DNA from: Plantago major
Taxonomy: Eukaryota; Streptophyta; Magnoliopsida; Lamiales; Plantaginaceae
Direction: 5' to 3'
Length of the DNA stretch: 64,000 nucleotides
NCBI GenBank assembly: GCA_026545765.1
Contig: JAIFAC010000209.1
Location: 1-64,000, forward strand
A program made the position numbers and the translations under genes. The notes beneath the pieces were generated by a model. It was not told the DNA's origin. It made no database searches and saw only the letters and a list, made by a program, of their open reading frames with translations. Position 1 is the first letter of the stretch. Every line of letters starts with the position of its first letter. This document shows, piece by piece, positions 48,076-57,935 of this stretch.

Positions 48076-48605
48076 CTCTCTCCCTCTTAGAGATGTTGTC
48101 CAGATTTGACTTTTTTGTAGTCAACAAAATTCAACTTTCACTACAAATTAATTTCAAGTTGTAATGATATAATTTTCAATTAAAGTATATAATGATACTT
48201 TACATTCAAAATTTTATTTATAATTCAATTGAAGTTTTAACATCACAATCTAGACAAATTGACGCGGGTAGTATATTAGTTTCCAAGATACAATCTCTTA
48301 AACTTCCCAACAACTACACCCTCCTTCTTATAATGAATGTTAGACATTTGATTTATATTCATCCCAATTATGACATATTATTATTTGCCACAATTTATAA
48401 TACATGTGGACTTATTCCCGTTATTATATAATGAATTTTATCTCGTTGATAGGTATAATAACAGTATTATTAGGAGCTACTTTAGCTCTTTTATTAATAT
48501 TTTGCATTTGGAAAATAAAAAAATTTCTCTATACCCCCATGAATCGGACTGTACCTTAATCTCAGTTCCAAAATTAAATGTATCATTTATTTTAGTCGGA
48601 GGGAG
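48076..48605. mobile_element. Probable mariner-type MITE (about 530 bp)
   Basis: It starts TA|CTCTCTCCCTCTTAGAGATG and ends TTAGTCGGAGGGAG|TA, so TA flanks and CTCCCTCCG-type ends are visible. The interior is AT-rich with no long frame. Confidence 0.45.
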
Positions 48606-48734
48606 TAAATACAATTAAAAATGTCATAATTTACACAATAATTTTCACCTCAGAATGTGACTTGATCAAATAGGATCCTCAACAATCTTAACCTACTTTT
48701 GTATCAGATATTTGTTTAGAATTTATTTAGTGAT

Positions 48735-49332
48735 TGTTGAGGGGTAAAACCTCGAACACCAACTAACTAAACTATTACAAGCAACCTAGTCTAGGGCCCG
48801 CCTCCTACTTGAAGTCCGAAGCAGTACTTGTCCGAGCTAGAGCACCTGAAAGGACCGGGGGGGGGGGGGGGGGGGGGGTTAGAACGAGTTACCCGGATTG
48901 CATATGTCAATCCGGTAAGAGACTTTACTCAAGAGAGAGTTGGAAGCTCCCAATGTAATAGTTATGAGGAAGGTTATGAAATCAAGAGTGTTTATGACTT
49001 AGGGATTCTCAGTTTGATATTGCTTTTGATTGTCCCTTACCTTAAGGTCTTGAACCTTGTGCTATATTTATAGTTATCATGTACTTATGAAGTGGTTCAT
49101 AAGATGATGCCAAGTGTATGATTCAGATTTGGACACCAATGCTACCTTTGGCCATAGCCCAATAGTGAACAGTAGCCCAATACTAATTAGTAGGCCTGGG
49201 AGGGTAGTATGGACCTTTTCCTTCTGAGAGTACTGTTCCGCCTGTTGGGTCCGTGTTAGTCCCTCGGAAAGATCTGATCTTCTTGGTTGATCTGGCCCTT
49301 GGTAACTCAAGATGTCCGTACCTAGAGTTTCA
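48735..49332 (-). repeat. 3' LTR of the gypsy element
   Basis: TGTTGAGG...GTTTCA on the plus strand (598 bp). It includes an uninterrupted guanine run of about 22 at 48858-48879, where the partner LTR has only about 10 (55385-55394). The end at 49332 is inferred from the TG...CA rule; the alignment with the partner LTR stops a few bases earlier because copy F is inserted there. Confidence 0.82.
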
Positions 49333-49975
49333 CGGAAGTATCTCCCACCTGCAGGTTTTTCGCTTGGACGTTCTTGTTGTATGCTCGGAAGCGCTTGTTG
49401 ATACCTATGGATATTAACCAAGACATCGCTCTTTTCGCCCAGATGTCCAGGTCGAATATCCGAGCTTCACGATTGGTGGAATCTTCGAATTCTTGGACCC
49501 TCATAGTCTCAACAACAATTTCTGCTGGTATAACTACTTCCGAGCCATATACCAGGGCAAATGGAGTTTCTTTGGTCGCTGTCCGTGAGGTGGTGCGATG
49601 AGCCCATAGTACGCCATCTAGGTCGTCCGCCCAGCTTTCTTGGAAAGTTCTCAACCGCTTTTCCAGGATCTTGACTATTGTCTTGTTTGTGGACTCGACG
49701 TGTTCGTTTGCTTGTGGATATCCAACAGATGTGAAACGTTGTTCGATTTTGAAGGACTCCAGCCATTCCTTGAGCCTATGGCCTGAAAATTCGGCACCGT
49801 TGTCCGAGACGAGAACTCTGGGCAGGCCAAAATGGCAAATGATGTTCTTCCAGATGAAGTTCCGTACTCAACTGTCTGTAATGGTTGCCACAGCTTCCGT
49901 TTCTACCCATTTGGTGAAATATTCCACGGCCACGATCAGGAACTTCTTCTGCTGAGTGCCCCTCGGGAACGGTCC
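49322..49975 (-). pseudogene. Gypsy integrase core and C-terminus
   Basis: The minus strand shows a DIVGPFPRGTQQKKFLIVAV block (first Asp), LPRVLVSDNGAEFSG (second Asp) and GYPQANEHVESTNKTIVK (catalytic Glu), then WADDLDGVLWAHRTTSRTAT, TPFALVYGSEVVIPAEI and a degenerate basic tail (LQVGD). These are the DDE core and the GPY-like region of gypsy integrases. Frame changes occur near 49650 and 49800. All three catalytic acids can still be found. Confidence 0.85.
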
Positions 49976-50549
49976 GACAATATCAATTCCCCACTGATGA
50001 AATGGACATGCTATGATTGACGAAATCATAGGACGCGTCGGACGATGTGGAACGTTCGCATAGTATTGGCAATCAGGGCATTTTCGAGCGTGATTGGCAG
50101 AATCTTTATTAATGCTAGCCGCATAGCCTTTGTCAGATGATTTTCGGGCAAGGGTTCTTCCCCGTAATGACTTCCCGTAGCTTCGTGTATCTCGCCCAAG
50201 ACAGCCTTCGCCAAGGGCTCAAGCACCTCAAGTGAGTTCCGGCAAAAGATCTCTTGTACAAATCTTCACCTAGTATAAAGTATCTGTTCGCTCGGCACTG
50301 CACACTCCTTGATTCCTTCGGATCGGCTGGTAGAGATCCGTCCTTGAGATAGTTCAAGATGTCAGTCATCCAATTTCTTCCTGTGTCGGTTATCATGACA
50401 GCTGAATTGAGACTCATGACGGATAAGTCAGTGACAGTGAGTAGGATTACTCTCCTCGTGTCTGTGGTCATTGCTATGGATGAATATTTTGCCAAAGCAT
50501 CCGCTCTTTCATTACAGTGCTCACAAACTTTTCGTAATGAATTCTTCAA
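49976..50549 (-). pseudogene. Gypsy integrase N-terminal region and RNase H end
   Basis: The first part (KVCEHCNERADALAKYSSIA) is the end of the second RNase-H-like domain (pattern EHCNERADALAK). Then come WMTDILNYLKDGSLPADPKE, RANRYFILGEDLYKRSF, a LRCL block and EIHEATGSHYG: the segment leading to the HHCC zinc finger of Tat-type integrases. The downstream Cys pair lies around 50040-50070 but in a changed frame. Confidence 0.8.
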
Positions 50550-51210
50550 AGAGGTCGTTTCGCTTGAGTAGCTCGAGATACTTAATCATCGAAGGACCCT
50601 TCGTGGCAAAGTTTCCGAAAATTGAGCTTCAACTAGTCGTGAGTCCGTAAGCTTTGAGCTTCGGACTTGCGGATTTGGCCGACGTAGTCTGACTAACAAC
50701 GCTCGCACTCAGCCTCATTATTGGTGACTTTGAATTCAAGGATACCGCAGAGTCGAGCTCCGCGCCATCGTGGATCTTGAGAAAGATTCCACCTCCCACT
50801 CTTCCAAAGGAGGAACCATCCACTTCAATGTCCGCACATCCGAAGGATGTTTTTCGTTTGAGGTCTCTCGAAGCTCCGAGGTTCCAACCTTTGTTCTTCT
50901 TTTCCTTTGATTTCCGGTCCGGGTTGTTAATATCGGATCTGCTTATGATATCGCCAAGAAGGAACATTTAGTCAACCCGAGTTTCTCATATGACGCAAGC
51001 AAGGACTGATTAATGAATTGAGCATCCTCGAGGTTTTCTGGGTGTAACTTTGGCGGAATTAGCTCTCGTACAATCTGCTTGGTGATTAGGCATTCAAATG
51101 CCTGTTTGTCAGGGACTTTGTCTGAATCCGCTTCGGGATACTCCGCTAGGAAATCGGCGAGGACTCGAGCTTTCTTGGCTGACGGAGCCTGATAGCAAAT
51201 GTCGATTCAC
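50550..51210 (-). pseudogene. Second RNase-H-like domain (Tat-type), degenerate
   Basis: The minus strand encodes CADIEVDGSSFGRVGGGIFL (pattern VDGSSN..G.GAG) and later an NNEAE-like stretch that is broken. Upstream, at 51060-51200, is the tether with ARVLADFLAEYPEADSD. A second RNase H after the first is a hallmark of Tat-lineage elements. The main acidic residue (VDGSS) is present; the others are in shifted frames. Confidence 0.7.
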
Positions 51211-51927
51211 TCAAATTTCAATCGCCCACTTAGAGAGTCGTCCAAATTGATCGGGCTTCCCCAGGACCTGTTTCAAAGGTTCCGCAGTTAGTACCACTAT
51301 TTTGTGAGACTTGTAGTAAGGTTTTAACCGACTTGCGGTGTAAACCAAAGCATATGCAAGTTTCTCAATCTTCACGTATCTTGTCTCCGCCCCAACAAGG
51401 GCTTTGCTAAGATAGTAGATCGGCAAATGTTCATTAGCCTGAATCCGTACTAATACGGAACTCATTGCCTCTTCCATGATTGCTAGGTAGAGGTAGAGTG
51501 GTTCTCCTTCGACGGGTTTGGAGAGCAGTGGAGGGGAATGGAGGTAATCTTTCAATTTTTCGAAATCCTCGGAACATTCCGCAGTCCACACAAAGTTCTC
51601 TCCTTTCCGGAGGGTTTTGAAGAACGGAAGGTTTTTTTCCGCCGAACGTGAAATAAAACGACTTAAGGACATGAGACTTCCTATAAGTCGTTGTATCTCA
51701 TTGAGGTTTTTTGGATGTGGCAGATCTAGGATTGCCTTGATCTTCTCGGGGTTTGCGCTTATCCCTCTTTCTGTGACCATGTATCCGAGGAACTTTCCTC
51801 CTTTCACTCCAAAAGTGCATTTTTCTGGGTACAATTTCATTCCATACTTCCTAAGGATAGCGAAGCACTTGTTCAAATGATGCACATGTTGCTCTTCAGT
51901 TTTGCTCTTCGATAACATGTCGCCCAC
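51211..51927 (-). CDS. Gypsy reverse transcriptase thumb and RNase H
   Basis: An open frame of 238 codons: HVHHLNKCFAILRKYGMKLY and PEKCTFGVKGGKFLGYMVTE (RT palm/thumb), GISANPEKIKAILDLPHPKN and LIGSLMSLSRFISRSA, FEKLKDYLHSPPLLSKPVEG (start of RNase H), then IYYLSKALVGAETRYVKIEK, LKPYYKSHKIVVLT and GRLSKWAIEI. This matches the Tat/Retand consensus closely. The frame starts just after the YxDD site, which is damaged (see the next entry). Confidence 0.9.
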   Translation of the reverse strand: MGDMLSKSKTEEQHVHHLNKCFAILRKYGMKLYPEKCTFGVKGGKFLGYMVTERGISANPEKIKAILDLPHPKNLNEIQRLIGSLMSLSRFISRSAEKNLPFFKTLRKGENFVWTAECSEDFEKLKDYLHSPPLLSKPVEGEPLYLYLAIMEEAMSSVLVRIQANEHLPIYYLSKALVGAETRYVKIEKLAYALVYTASRLKPYYKSHKIVVLTAEPLKQVLGKPDQFGRLSKWAIEI

Positions 51928-52677
51928 GACACTTCCATTGTCTTCCCAATCTCTTCCTTGAACATCCGTTCACAGACGCTGGTAAGTGGCTCGATTTTTC
52001 AATCCAAGGGCATTACCTTGAAACAAGATACCTTCCGCAGGAAGAAAGTCGCTTCGGCGCCCTTTGGCCATCCGAATTTGGTAAAAACCTTGGTATGCAT
52101 CCATGAAACTCAGTAACGCACATCCGGACGTGGAGTCAACTAATTGATCTATCCGTGGCAAGGGGTACGGATCTTTTGGGCAGAACTTGTTCAACCTGGT
52201 GAAATCATTACACGTCCGCCATTTGCCTGGCGATTTTTCGACCAGAACCACGTTGCAAACCCAATCGGAATAACGGACCTCTTCAATGTGTCCTACTTTC
52301 AGGAGTCGATCAACTTTAACGAATATGATGGCATCCTTGACCGGACCAAAGTCTTTCCTCTTTTATCGGATGTACTTAATCGAGGGATCCATGTTTAGCC
52401 GATGAACAGTAATCCTCGGGTCTATTCCCTTCAGGTCATCGGTACTCCAAGCAAACACATCACTGTTGTCTTGGAGACAAGTAACGAGCTTCATTTCCAC
52501 TTCCGCATTCATCTCGGTTCCGACTCTTGTCTTCTTGTCCGGATTTCCAGCAACAATCTCAATTTCCTTGAGAGTCTCATGAGGCTCGATTCGCACCGTT
52601 CTAGGAAACTTCTCCTTTTGGCTCCCTACTCCAATCATGGATCCTCCTTTTCGCCGAAAGAATAACGTATGGGTCAA
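51915..52677 (-). pseudogene. Gypsy reverse transcriptase, fingers and palm, active site damaged
   Basis: The linker has DVFAWSTDDLKGIDPRI and VHRLNMDPS. The RT start is WRTCNDFTRLNKFCPKDPYP with LPRIDQLVDSTSG and SFMDAYQGFYQIRMA (first catalytic Asp). The site that should read YVDDM reads with a 1-base loss and as VGDM (around 51920-51940), so the first Asp of the pair is Gly. A shift between 52363 and 52251 separates the linker from the palm. Confidence 0.85.
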
Positions 52678-52686
52678 GTCGAGTGA

Positions 52687-53697
52687 TCACAAAGACGGGG
52701 CGTAAGCTCTTCTTGTGGACATAATATAACATTCCCAAGCTTCACGGACGTTTCCCACCTCTTCTCCAACTCCAAAGGCAGTCGGGAACTTCATTCTGTT
52801 ATGGAGAGTGGAGGAAATAGCCCGGAATTGATTGAGTCCCAGACGCCCAAAGATGGCATTGTAGTCAAAAGTTTGGTCCACCACTATGAAACGGACTTCC
52901 TGTGTCACTCTTGCCGGGAAAGTCCCAAGTGAGACGTACAACATAACACTTCCTAGGGGTCGAACAGTTCCCCTTCCAAACCCTAGTATAGAGTTGTGGA
53001 CTCTCTCATACCGGATTCTACCCAGCTCCATCTGGTCCAGTGTTCTTTTAGAGATGATATTCGAGGAACTCCCTGTGTCTACCAAAATTTTGTTCACTCG
53101 ATAAGTCGCGATGGTCAACGAAACCACCAGCGGAACATCCGGATTATCAATGTCTTCTCCTCCTACCGTAGGAGGAGGGATTTCACTACCATCAAAAGAT
53201 ATAGCGTTTGTACCCGGAATCGCTGGATCAGCGTACGCTCTATCGTTGTTCCGAAGATTTTGAGCGGTCCGCTCTCTCGCGTTCCTACTATCGCCCCCAG
53301 TTGGTCCGCCAGCGATGGTGTTGATCACTCCACTGTATGGAGCGTTTTCCATTTTGATATCATCAGCGTACCTGTACAAGTGTCGGTCCGTACGAGGCGG
53401 ATAATTAATCGGCGGAGGTGGCAAGGGTAGCGAATGGGGTGGTGGTTCCGTCACATCTTCCTCCCTCCTTCGCTCCGTTCTTTCTCGCCTGGGAGGCTCA
53501 TCTGCATAGACATGCTCCTTTAATTTTCCATCTCTTACTAGGTGTTCAACCTCTGTTTTCAATTGAATACAGTCATCGGCCTCGTGTCCGCGGCACTTGT
53601 GGAACTTGCAGTAGCCCTTTGCATTCTTATTCTTTCGGTTGTTGTAAGAGGGCTTTGGCCATTGGACATCTAGCTTCTTCTCAATGATAGTCGCCAA
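52687..53697 (-). CDS. Gypsy gag C-terminus and aspartic protease
   Basis: An open frame of 336 codons. Near the N-terminus YCKFHKCRGHEADDC forms a CHxxC-type zinc-binding site typical of Tat gag, followed by QLKTEVEHLVRDGKL. A Pro/Arg-rich region follows. The retropepsin domain has VNKILVDTGSSSNIISKRTL with the intact DTGSS active site, then a LGFGRGTVRPLGSVML block and FDYNAIFGRLGLNQFRAI (flap and ILGR-like motif). Both zinc and protease residues look functional. Confidence 0.9.
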   Translation of the reverse strand: MATIIEKKLDVQWPKPSYNNRKNKNAKGYCKFHKCRGHEADDCIQLKTEVEHLVRDGKLKEHVYADEPPRRERTERRREEDVTEPPPHSLPLPPPPINYPPRTDRHLYRYADDIKMENAPYSGVINTIAGGPTGGDSRNARERTAQNLRNNDRAYADPAIPGTNAISFDGSEIPPPTVGGEDIDNPDVPLVVSLTIATYRVNKILVDTGSSSNIISKRTLDQMELGRIRYERVHNSILGFGRGTVRPLGSVMLYVSLGTFPARVTQEVRFIVVDQTFDYNAIFGRLGLNQFRAISSTLHNRMKFPTAFGVGEEVGNVREAWECYIMSTRRAYAPSL

Positions 53698-53944
53698 GAT
53701 GTCGGATCTTGGTCTATTGAGCCGGGTCTAGTCCGCGTATCTCCTCGGCGGACTCCTTTCTCTGTGGAAGCCTTTATCTCGTGATCCTTCTTCGGTCAAA
53801 CTTCGGGCGTAGCTCTTGTTTCATCGGCTCCTTTCCTTTCGAACCGCCCTTTGAACATTCCTTCGCATTCTCTCCGTACATCACTTCTTCACAGATATCA
53901 TCTAGATGCTTTTCACTCCTCACTTCCTGGCTTGAGATTGTTCT

Positions 53945-55201
53945 TCAGAGCTCTGAGTTGAAAGTATTAGCATACAGGTGACGGACCCGTTCCTTAATAC
54001 TGTGTGGCTCAACTCGAAGAACTTCCGCGTGAAAGCGATCTAGGAAGGTCCTTAGATCCTCTTGCTCCCGCTGTATAACTTCTGCCAGGTGTTCTACGGT
54101 ACGCTTTCTCCTTTTTGATTTCTCAAATCGTGCCAAGAACTTGGAATAAAGGTCTGCATATGACTTTATTGATTTTTTCGGCAAAGCGGTGTACCAATCC
54201 ATAGCCGTTCCGAAAAGAGTGGATCAGAACGTAAGAGCTTTTGTGTTGTCGCTCATTCCCTTGGAATCCATCTTGCAGTTATACCTTGTTAGGTGACCAA
54301 TGGGACAAGTATCCCCATAATAGTATTCTAAATTCGGGATCACTTGATCCGAGTTTCGGTTTCTTTCCTTTTCCCTCATGATGCCGTCGCACAAGGGATT
54401 CGGTGCACTAGTAGTTATCTGCTTCGTCTTTACCAGCGTCCGAGATTCGTAACTGGTCTCAGAGCCTTCACGAGCGAGATCTCGCCAAGAATATGATCTC
54501 TCTTGTCCTCGGATGAACAGCTACATCCGCGGGGAGTTCATCTATTCGGACTACCGGAACAATTTCTGCTACTTGATCTCTATCTCTTGGAGGTGCTTGT
54601 CATGAACTTCCGATATCTCATATTCCTTTCTTGACACTCTCTCCTTCCATGTTGGCTTCCCTCACCTCGAACTTGAGAAGCAGATGCCCGCCGATCCAGA
54701 AGATCTCGCAAATCCTCTTGAGGTGGCTGATCCCTAACCTCGCTGGATCGACGCTGCTGCTTTTGATAATGTAGCTCGCTGAGTAGGAGTAACCACTGGC
54801 GGAGTGGCTTGCTGAGGATGGGCATTGTTAGACCCCAGGCATCCTTGGATGGTTGTGAGCAATCTATCAAACTGGGTCTCACTTAGTCCGAGGTCACTAG
54901 TGCGGACAGGCGACTGCTCAGCATAGTGAATCGTGACCGCAGTGGGGCCTCGAGCTTCCGGATAAACTCAGATGACTTCTTCTCCATGGCTACCAGCGCA
55001 ACATTCTCAGAACACCGCGACTTCCGTGGAGTGTCTCTTCCTTCATCTCGAGGATGGGTCAGGCGCCTTCGCCGATACCTCCTTCAGCGTTCCTTTCACC
55101 CATGCTCTTCGTCTGACGGGTGGGACGCCTCGTGGGCGTGGTGGTGGAGTCCCCACGCCGCAAAGACTAGTCCATGATGGCGTCCGTCTTGTTCTTGCCA
55201 T
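53945..55201 (-). pseudogene. Gypsy gag, N-terminal part
   Basis: A probable start at 55201 (MARTRRTPSW) lies about 40 bp after the primer-binding site. The broken N-terminal part is Arg/Pro-rich. At 54202-53945 the retrotransposon gag (capsid) domain is clear: MDWYTALPKKSIKSYADLYS, FLARFEKSKRRKRTVEHL and EDLRTFLDRFHAEVLRVEPH. Frames between 54900 and 54203 are interrupted several times. Confidence 0.8.
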
Positions 55202-55236
55202 CAACTCAATTCAAACACGAAAACCTTTTGTAAAGA

Positions 55237-55257
55237 TTCCCATAAACGGCGCCAAAA
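55237..55257 (-). other. Primer-binding site of the gypsy element
   Basis: Directly next to the 5' LTR, the minus strand begins TTTTGGCGCCGTTTATGGG. The core TGGCGCCGTT is the usual Tat/Athila primer site rather than the initiator tRNA-Met site used by the copia copies. Confidence 0.88.
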
Positions 55258-55844
55258 TGTTGAGGGGTAAAACCTCGAACACTAACTAACTAAACTATTA
55301 CAAGCAACCTAGTCTAGGGGCCGCCTCCTACTTGAAGTCCAAAGCAGTACTTGTCCGAGCTAGATCACCTGAAAGGACTGAGAGGGGGGGGGGGTTAGAA
55401 CGGGTTACCCGGATTGCATATGTCAATCCGGTAAGAGACTTTACTCAAGAGAGAGTTGGAAGCTCCCAATGTAATAGTTATGAGGAAGGTTATGAAATCA
55501 AGAGTGTTTATGACTTAGGGATTCTCACTTTGATATTTCTTATGATTGTCCCTTACCTTAAGGTCTTGGACCTTGTGCTATATTTATAGTTATCATGTAC
55601 TTATGAAGAGGTTCATAAGATGATGCCAAGTGTATGATTCAGATTTGGACACCAATGCTACCTTTGGCCCATAGCCCAATAGTGAACAGTAGCCCAATAC
55701 TAATTAGTAGGCCTGGGAGGGTAGTATGGACCTTTTCCTTCTGAGAGTACTGTTCCGCCTGTTGGGTCCGTGTTAGTCCCTCGGACAGCTCTGATCTGCT
55801 TGGTTGATCTGGCCCTGGGTAACTCAAGGTGTCCGTACCTAGTG
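55258..55844 (-). repeat. 5' LTR of the gypsy element (last bases displaced by copy F)
   Basis: It matches 48735-49325 closely up to GTACCTAG(A/T)G, then the Sirevirus LTR (TGTTGG) begins at 55845. The remaining five or so bases should lie beyond copy F, outside the window. TAGTG (55840-55844) would be the F target copy. Confidence 0.85.
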
Positions 55845-57504
55845 TGTTGGTCCAGATAACGACAAAGTAAAAGACTAGAGGGGGGGGGGTGAATAGTCTT
55901 TTAAAACTTTTGTCGATAAAAACTATTTCTCAGATATCTGAATAGATATCTGATACTTAGAATCAGAGCGCGGAAGACTTAATAAAGATAAGTGCAGAAA
56001 CAGTTAAAGTGTGTGTGTGTGTGTGTTGCTGAAATGTAAATACAGAAAGGTAAATAACACAACAAGTATAGTGGTATCTGGAGGTGGCGTAATCCTCCAA
56101 CTAATCCACTTCGGTCTACCAGAGACCTAGAATTCACTAGAACAGATAATTGAGTTCACCTACAGTAATCCTATTCTAAGATTCTTAAACAATTGGTTCC
56201 CAACCAAATGTTCCCCCTGAGTTGATCCCCGGCTTTCACAGCCAAGTACTTCCTGTACTCAGAAACCTTTGAGTTATTCCCTAGCTTCCCAAGCTAAGTA
56301 CTTCCTATACTCAATAACCTTGAAGTTATTCCTTAGTTTCCCAAATCAAGTACTTCCTATACTCCGGTAACCTTGGAGTTATTCCCTGATTTTTCAAACT
56401 AAGTACTTCCTGCATCCACGCCGCTATGGTGTCGGTTTTGGTTCGAGTTATCGATGAGCTTCTTTAATAACTTATTCAGTTATTCAGATAGCTCGTGAAT
56501 CAAGTATACTTAATACACTTTTCAATGTATGGTATCTTGTTCTTTTATCGACCCAAGTCTTAGATAAATGTTCAAGAGAATGAATCTTTATACTTGATCT
56601 TTCGTTTCAACTCTTTCACAGATAGCTTTGCTTGTTTAGGATCAGGACACTTAGAACTTCAGTGTTACTCAAGATCAAAAGCTTTGGTCGCAACATAAAG
56701 CTTTGAGCATAAGTAATTTGCCTTTAGAGAGTAAGATGTTCAGTTCAGCGTAGTGTAGTGTGTCCTCTCAAGCAGTCTAAGTGTTGATATTTATAGATGA
56801 ATTTGAGTACCGTTTGAATAGTATCCGTTAGCTCAAATTCAAACTATTGATATTTTGTATAATCGTAAGGTGTTTTGTCTTCTTCTTCGTAAGCTTGCTT
56901 TTTATTCGTATATCTCTCGTCTCGCATTAAATGCATTGTACTATACTTTTGTCCTCAGAGTGCCAACGAACTATGCTTTGTATCGTAGACTAGTGTTATC
57001 TCGATTCTTTGCACGCCCTTATCTTCAATCTTCGATACCACTTTATTGAAACAACTTTGTTTGCATAAATATATTTCTTTTCGTAAATGTGGTTAATGCT
57101 CAAGGTATCGAGAATAGATATATGTGGACACTTTCCTTGTTTTCGATAGCCTTTTATTTCTCGATATCTCTTGTGACACGCTTTGTTCTAAACCTGCTCG
57201 TGTCTTCAAGATATCCGCTAAGGTATCTCAAAAACAGCCCAGAATCTTGTGCGCTTCTTCAAGTCTTCAATGTCGCTGAGCTTGTTCGCTTGGATGTCTT
57301 CTTCTTGGTCTTCTTCATAAAATAAAATTACATTTTGAGACCTAACATCCTATACAAGATTAGCTAGACTATCATACTTAGTGGGTTTTCCTCTTTACAA
57401 TGTTCAAGTGAACCAAGAGTACTAATCACCTTTTTCGAGACTAAGATAAGTCATCATGTTGTCGATCAAAATCTAAATGTATATTTCTAACAAAATATCT
57501 AACA
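55845..57504 (-). repeat. 3' LTR of Sirevirus copy F
   Basis: TGTTGGTCCAGATAACGAC...ATATCTAACA on the plus strand. A (TG)n run at 56009-56026, the TATA-box region near 56780-56795 and a guanine run near 55881 are visible. The extra ATATCTAACA end groups it with A and B. Confidence 0.9.
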
Positions 57505-57556
57505 AATTTCCTAACAAATTTCCCAAGAAATTTCCCAACAAATTTCCCAACAAATT
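57493..57556. repeat. Tandem copies of the LTR/polypurine-tract junction
   Basis: Units of AACAAATTTCC(C/T) repeat about five times between the LTR end and the internal sequence CTTTTGATCAAATCAACG. On the minus strand each unit reads GGGAAATTTGTT, the junction of the polypurine tract with the LTR start TGTT. Confidence 0.85.
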
Positions 57557-57935
57557 TCCTTTTGATCAAATCAACGATGACTATCTTACCTATTACAAAT
57601 CTGGATGAGTGAACAATCCAACACTTAATCTTTTCTTAAGATCTTCAATTCATTTAATTAACTGCAGAAAGTAAACATCAACCAAATCACAAGGTGTGAT
57701 CTTTGCTGAAAAGTTATCTTTTATAGAATACTATCTGAGAGTAAGTTCTTCAGATAAGTTATAAAGAGAGATTACAGATAACTTCAATACATAGAACAAG
57801 TTTGGCTCACCAAAGAAAATACAAAAACTACATAGTAAATTAGGACAACAAGAGTAACCAAGCTCCAAGTAAACATCCTAATAAACTAGTCTTCAAGTCT
57901 TCAACTCTTCAAGTCTTCAACAGTAGTTCTATGGA
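57557..57935 (-). other. 3' untranslated internal region (copy F)
   Basis: Non-coding and conserved with 25874-26247 of copy C. No further feature was seen. Confidence 0.75.

Larger units (their letters stand above)
48735..55844 (-). mobile_element. Ty3/gypsy retrotransposon, Tat/Retand-like
   Basis: The 3' LTR is 48735-49332 and the 5' LTR starts at 55258, both TGTTGAGGGGTAAAACCTCG on the plus strand. Beside the 5' LTR the minus strand reads TTTTGGCGCCGTTTATGGG (55239-55257), the TGGCGCCGTT-type primer-binding site of the Tat/Athila group. Order on the minus strand: gag, protease, reverse transcriptase, RNase H, a second RNase-H-like domain, integrase. A second RNase H and this primer site point to the Tat branch. 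The LTRs differ by only a few substitutions plus poly-G length, so the insertion looks recent, yet all genes are broken. Copy F of the Sirevirus interrupts the 5' LTR at 55844. Confidence 0.88.

Noticed and set aside
49374-50020. Several plus-strand frames opposite the gypsy integrase
   Set aside because: They are shadows of the minus-strand integrase, which has the recognisable DDE residues.
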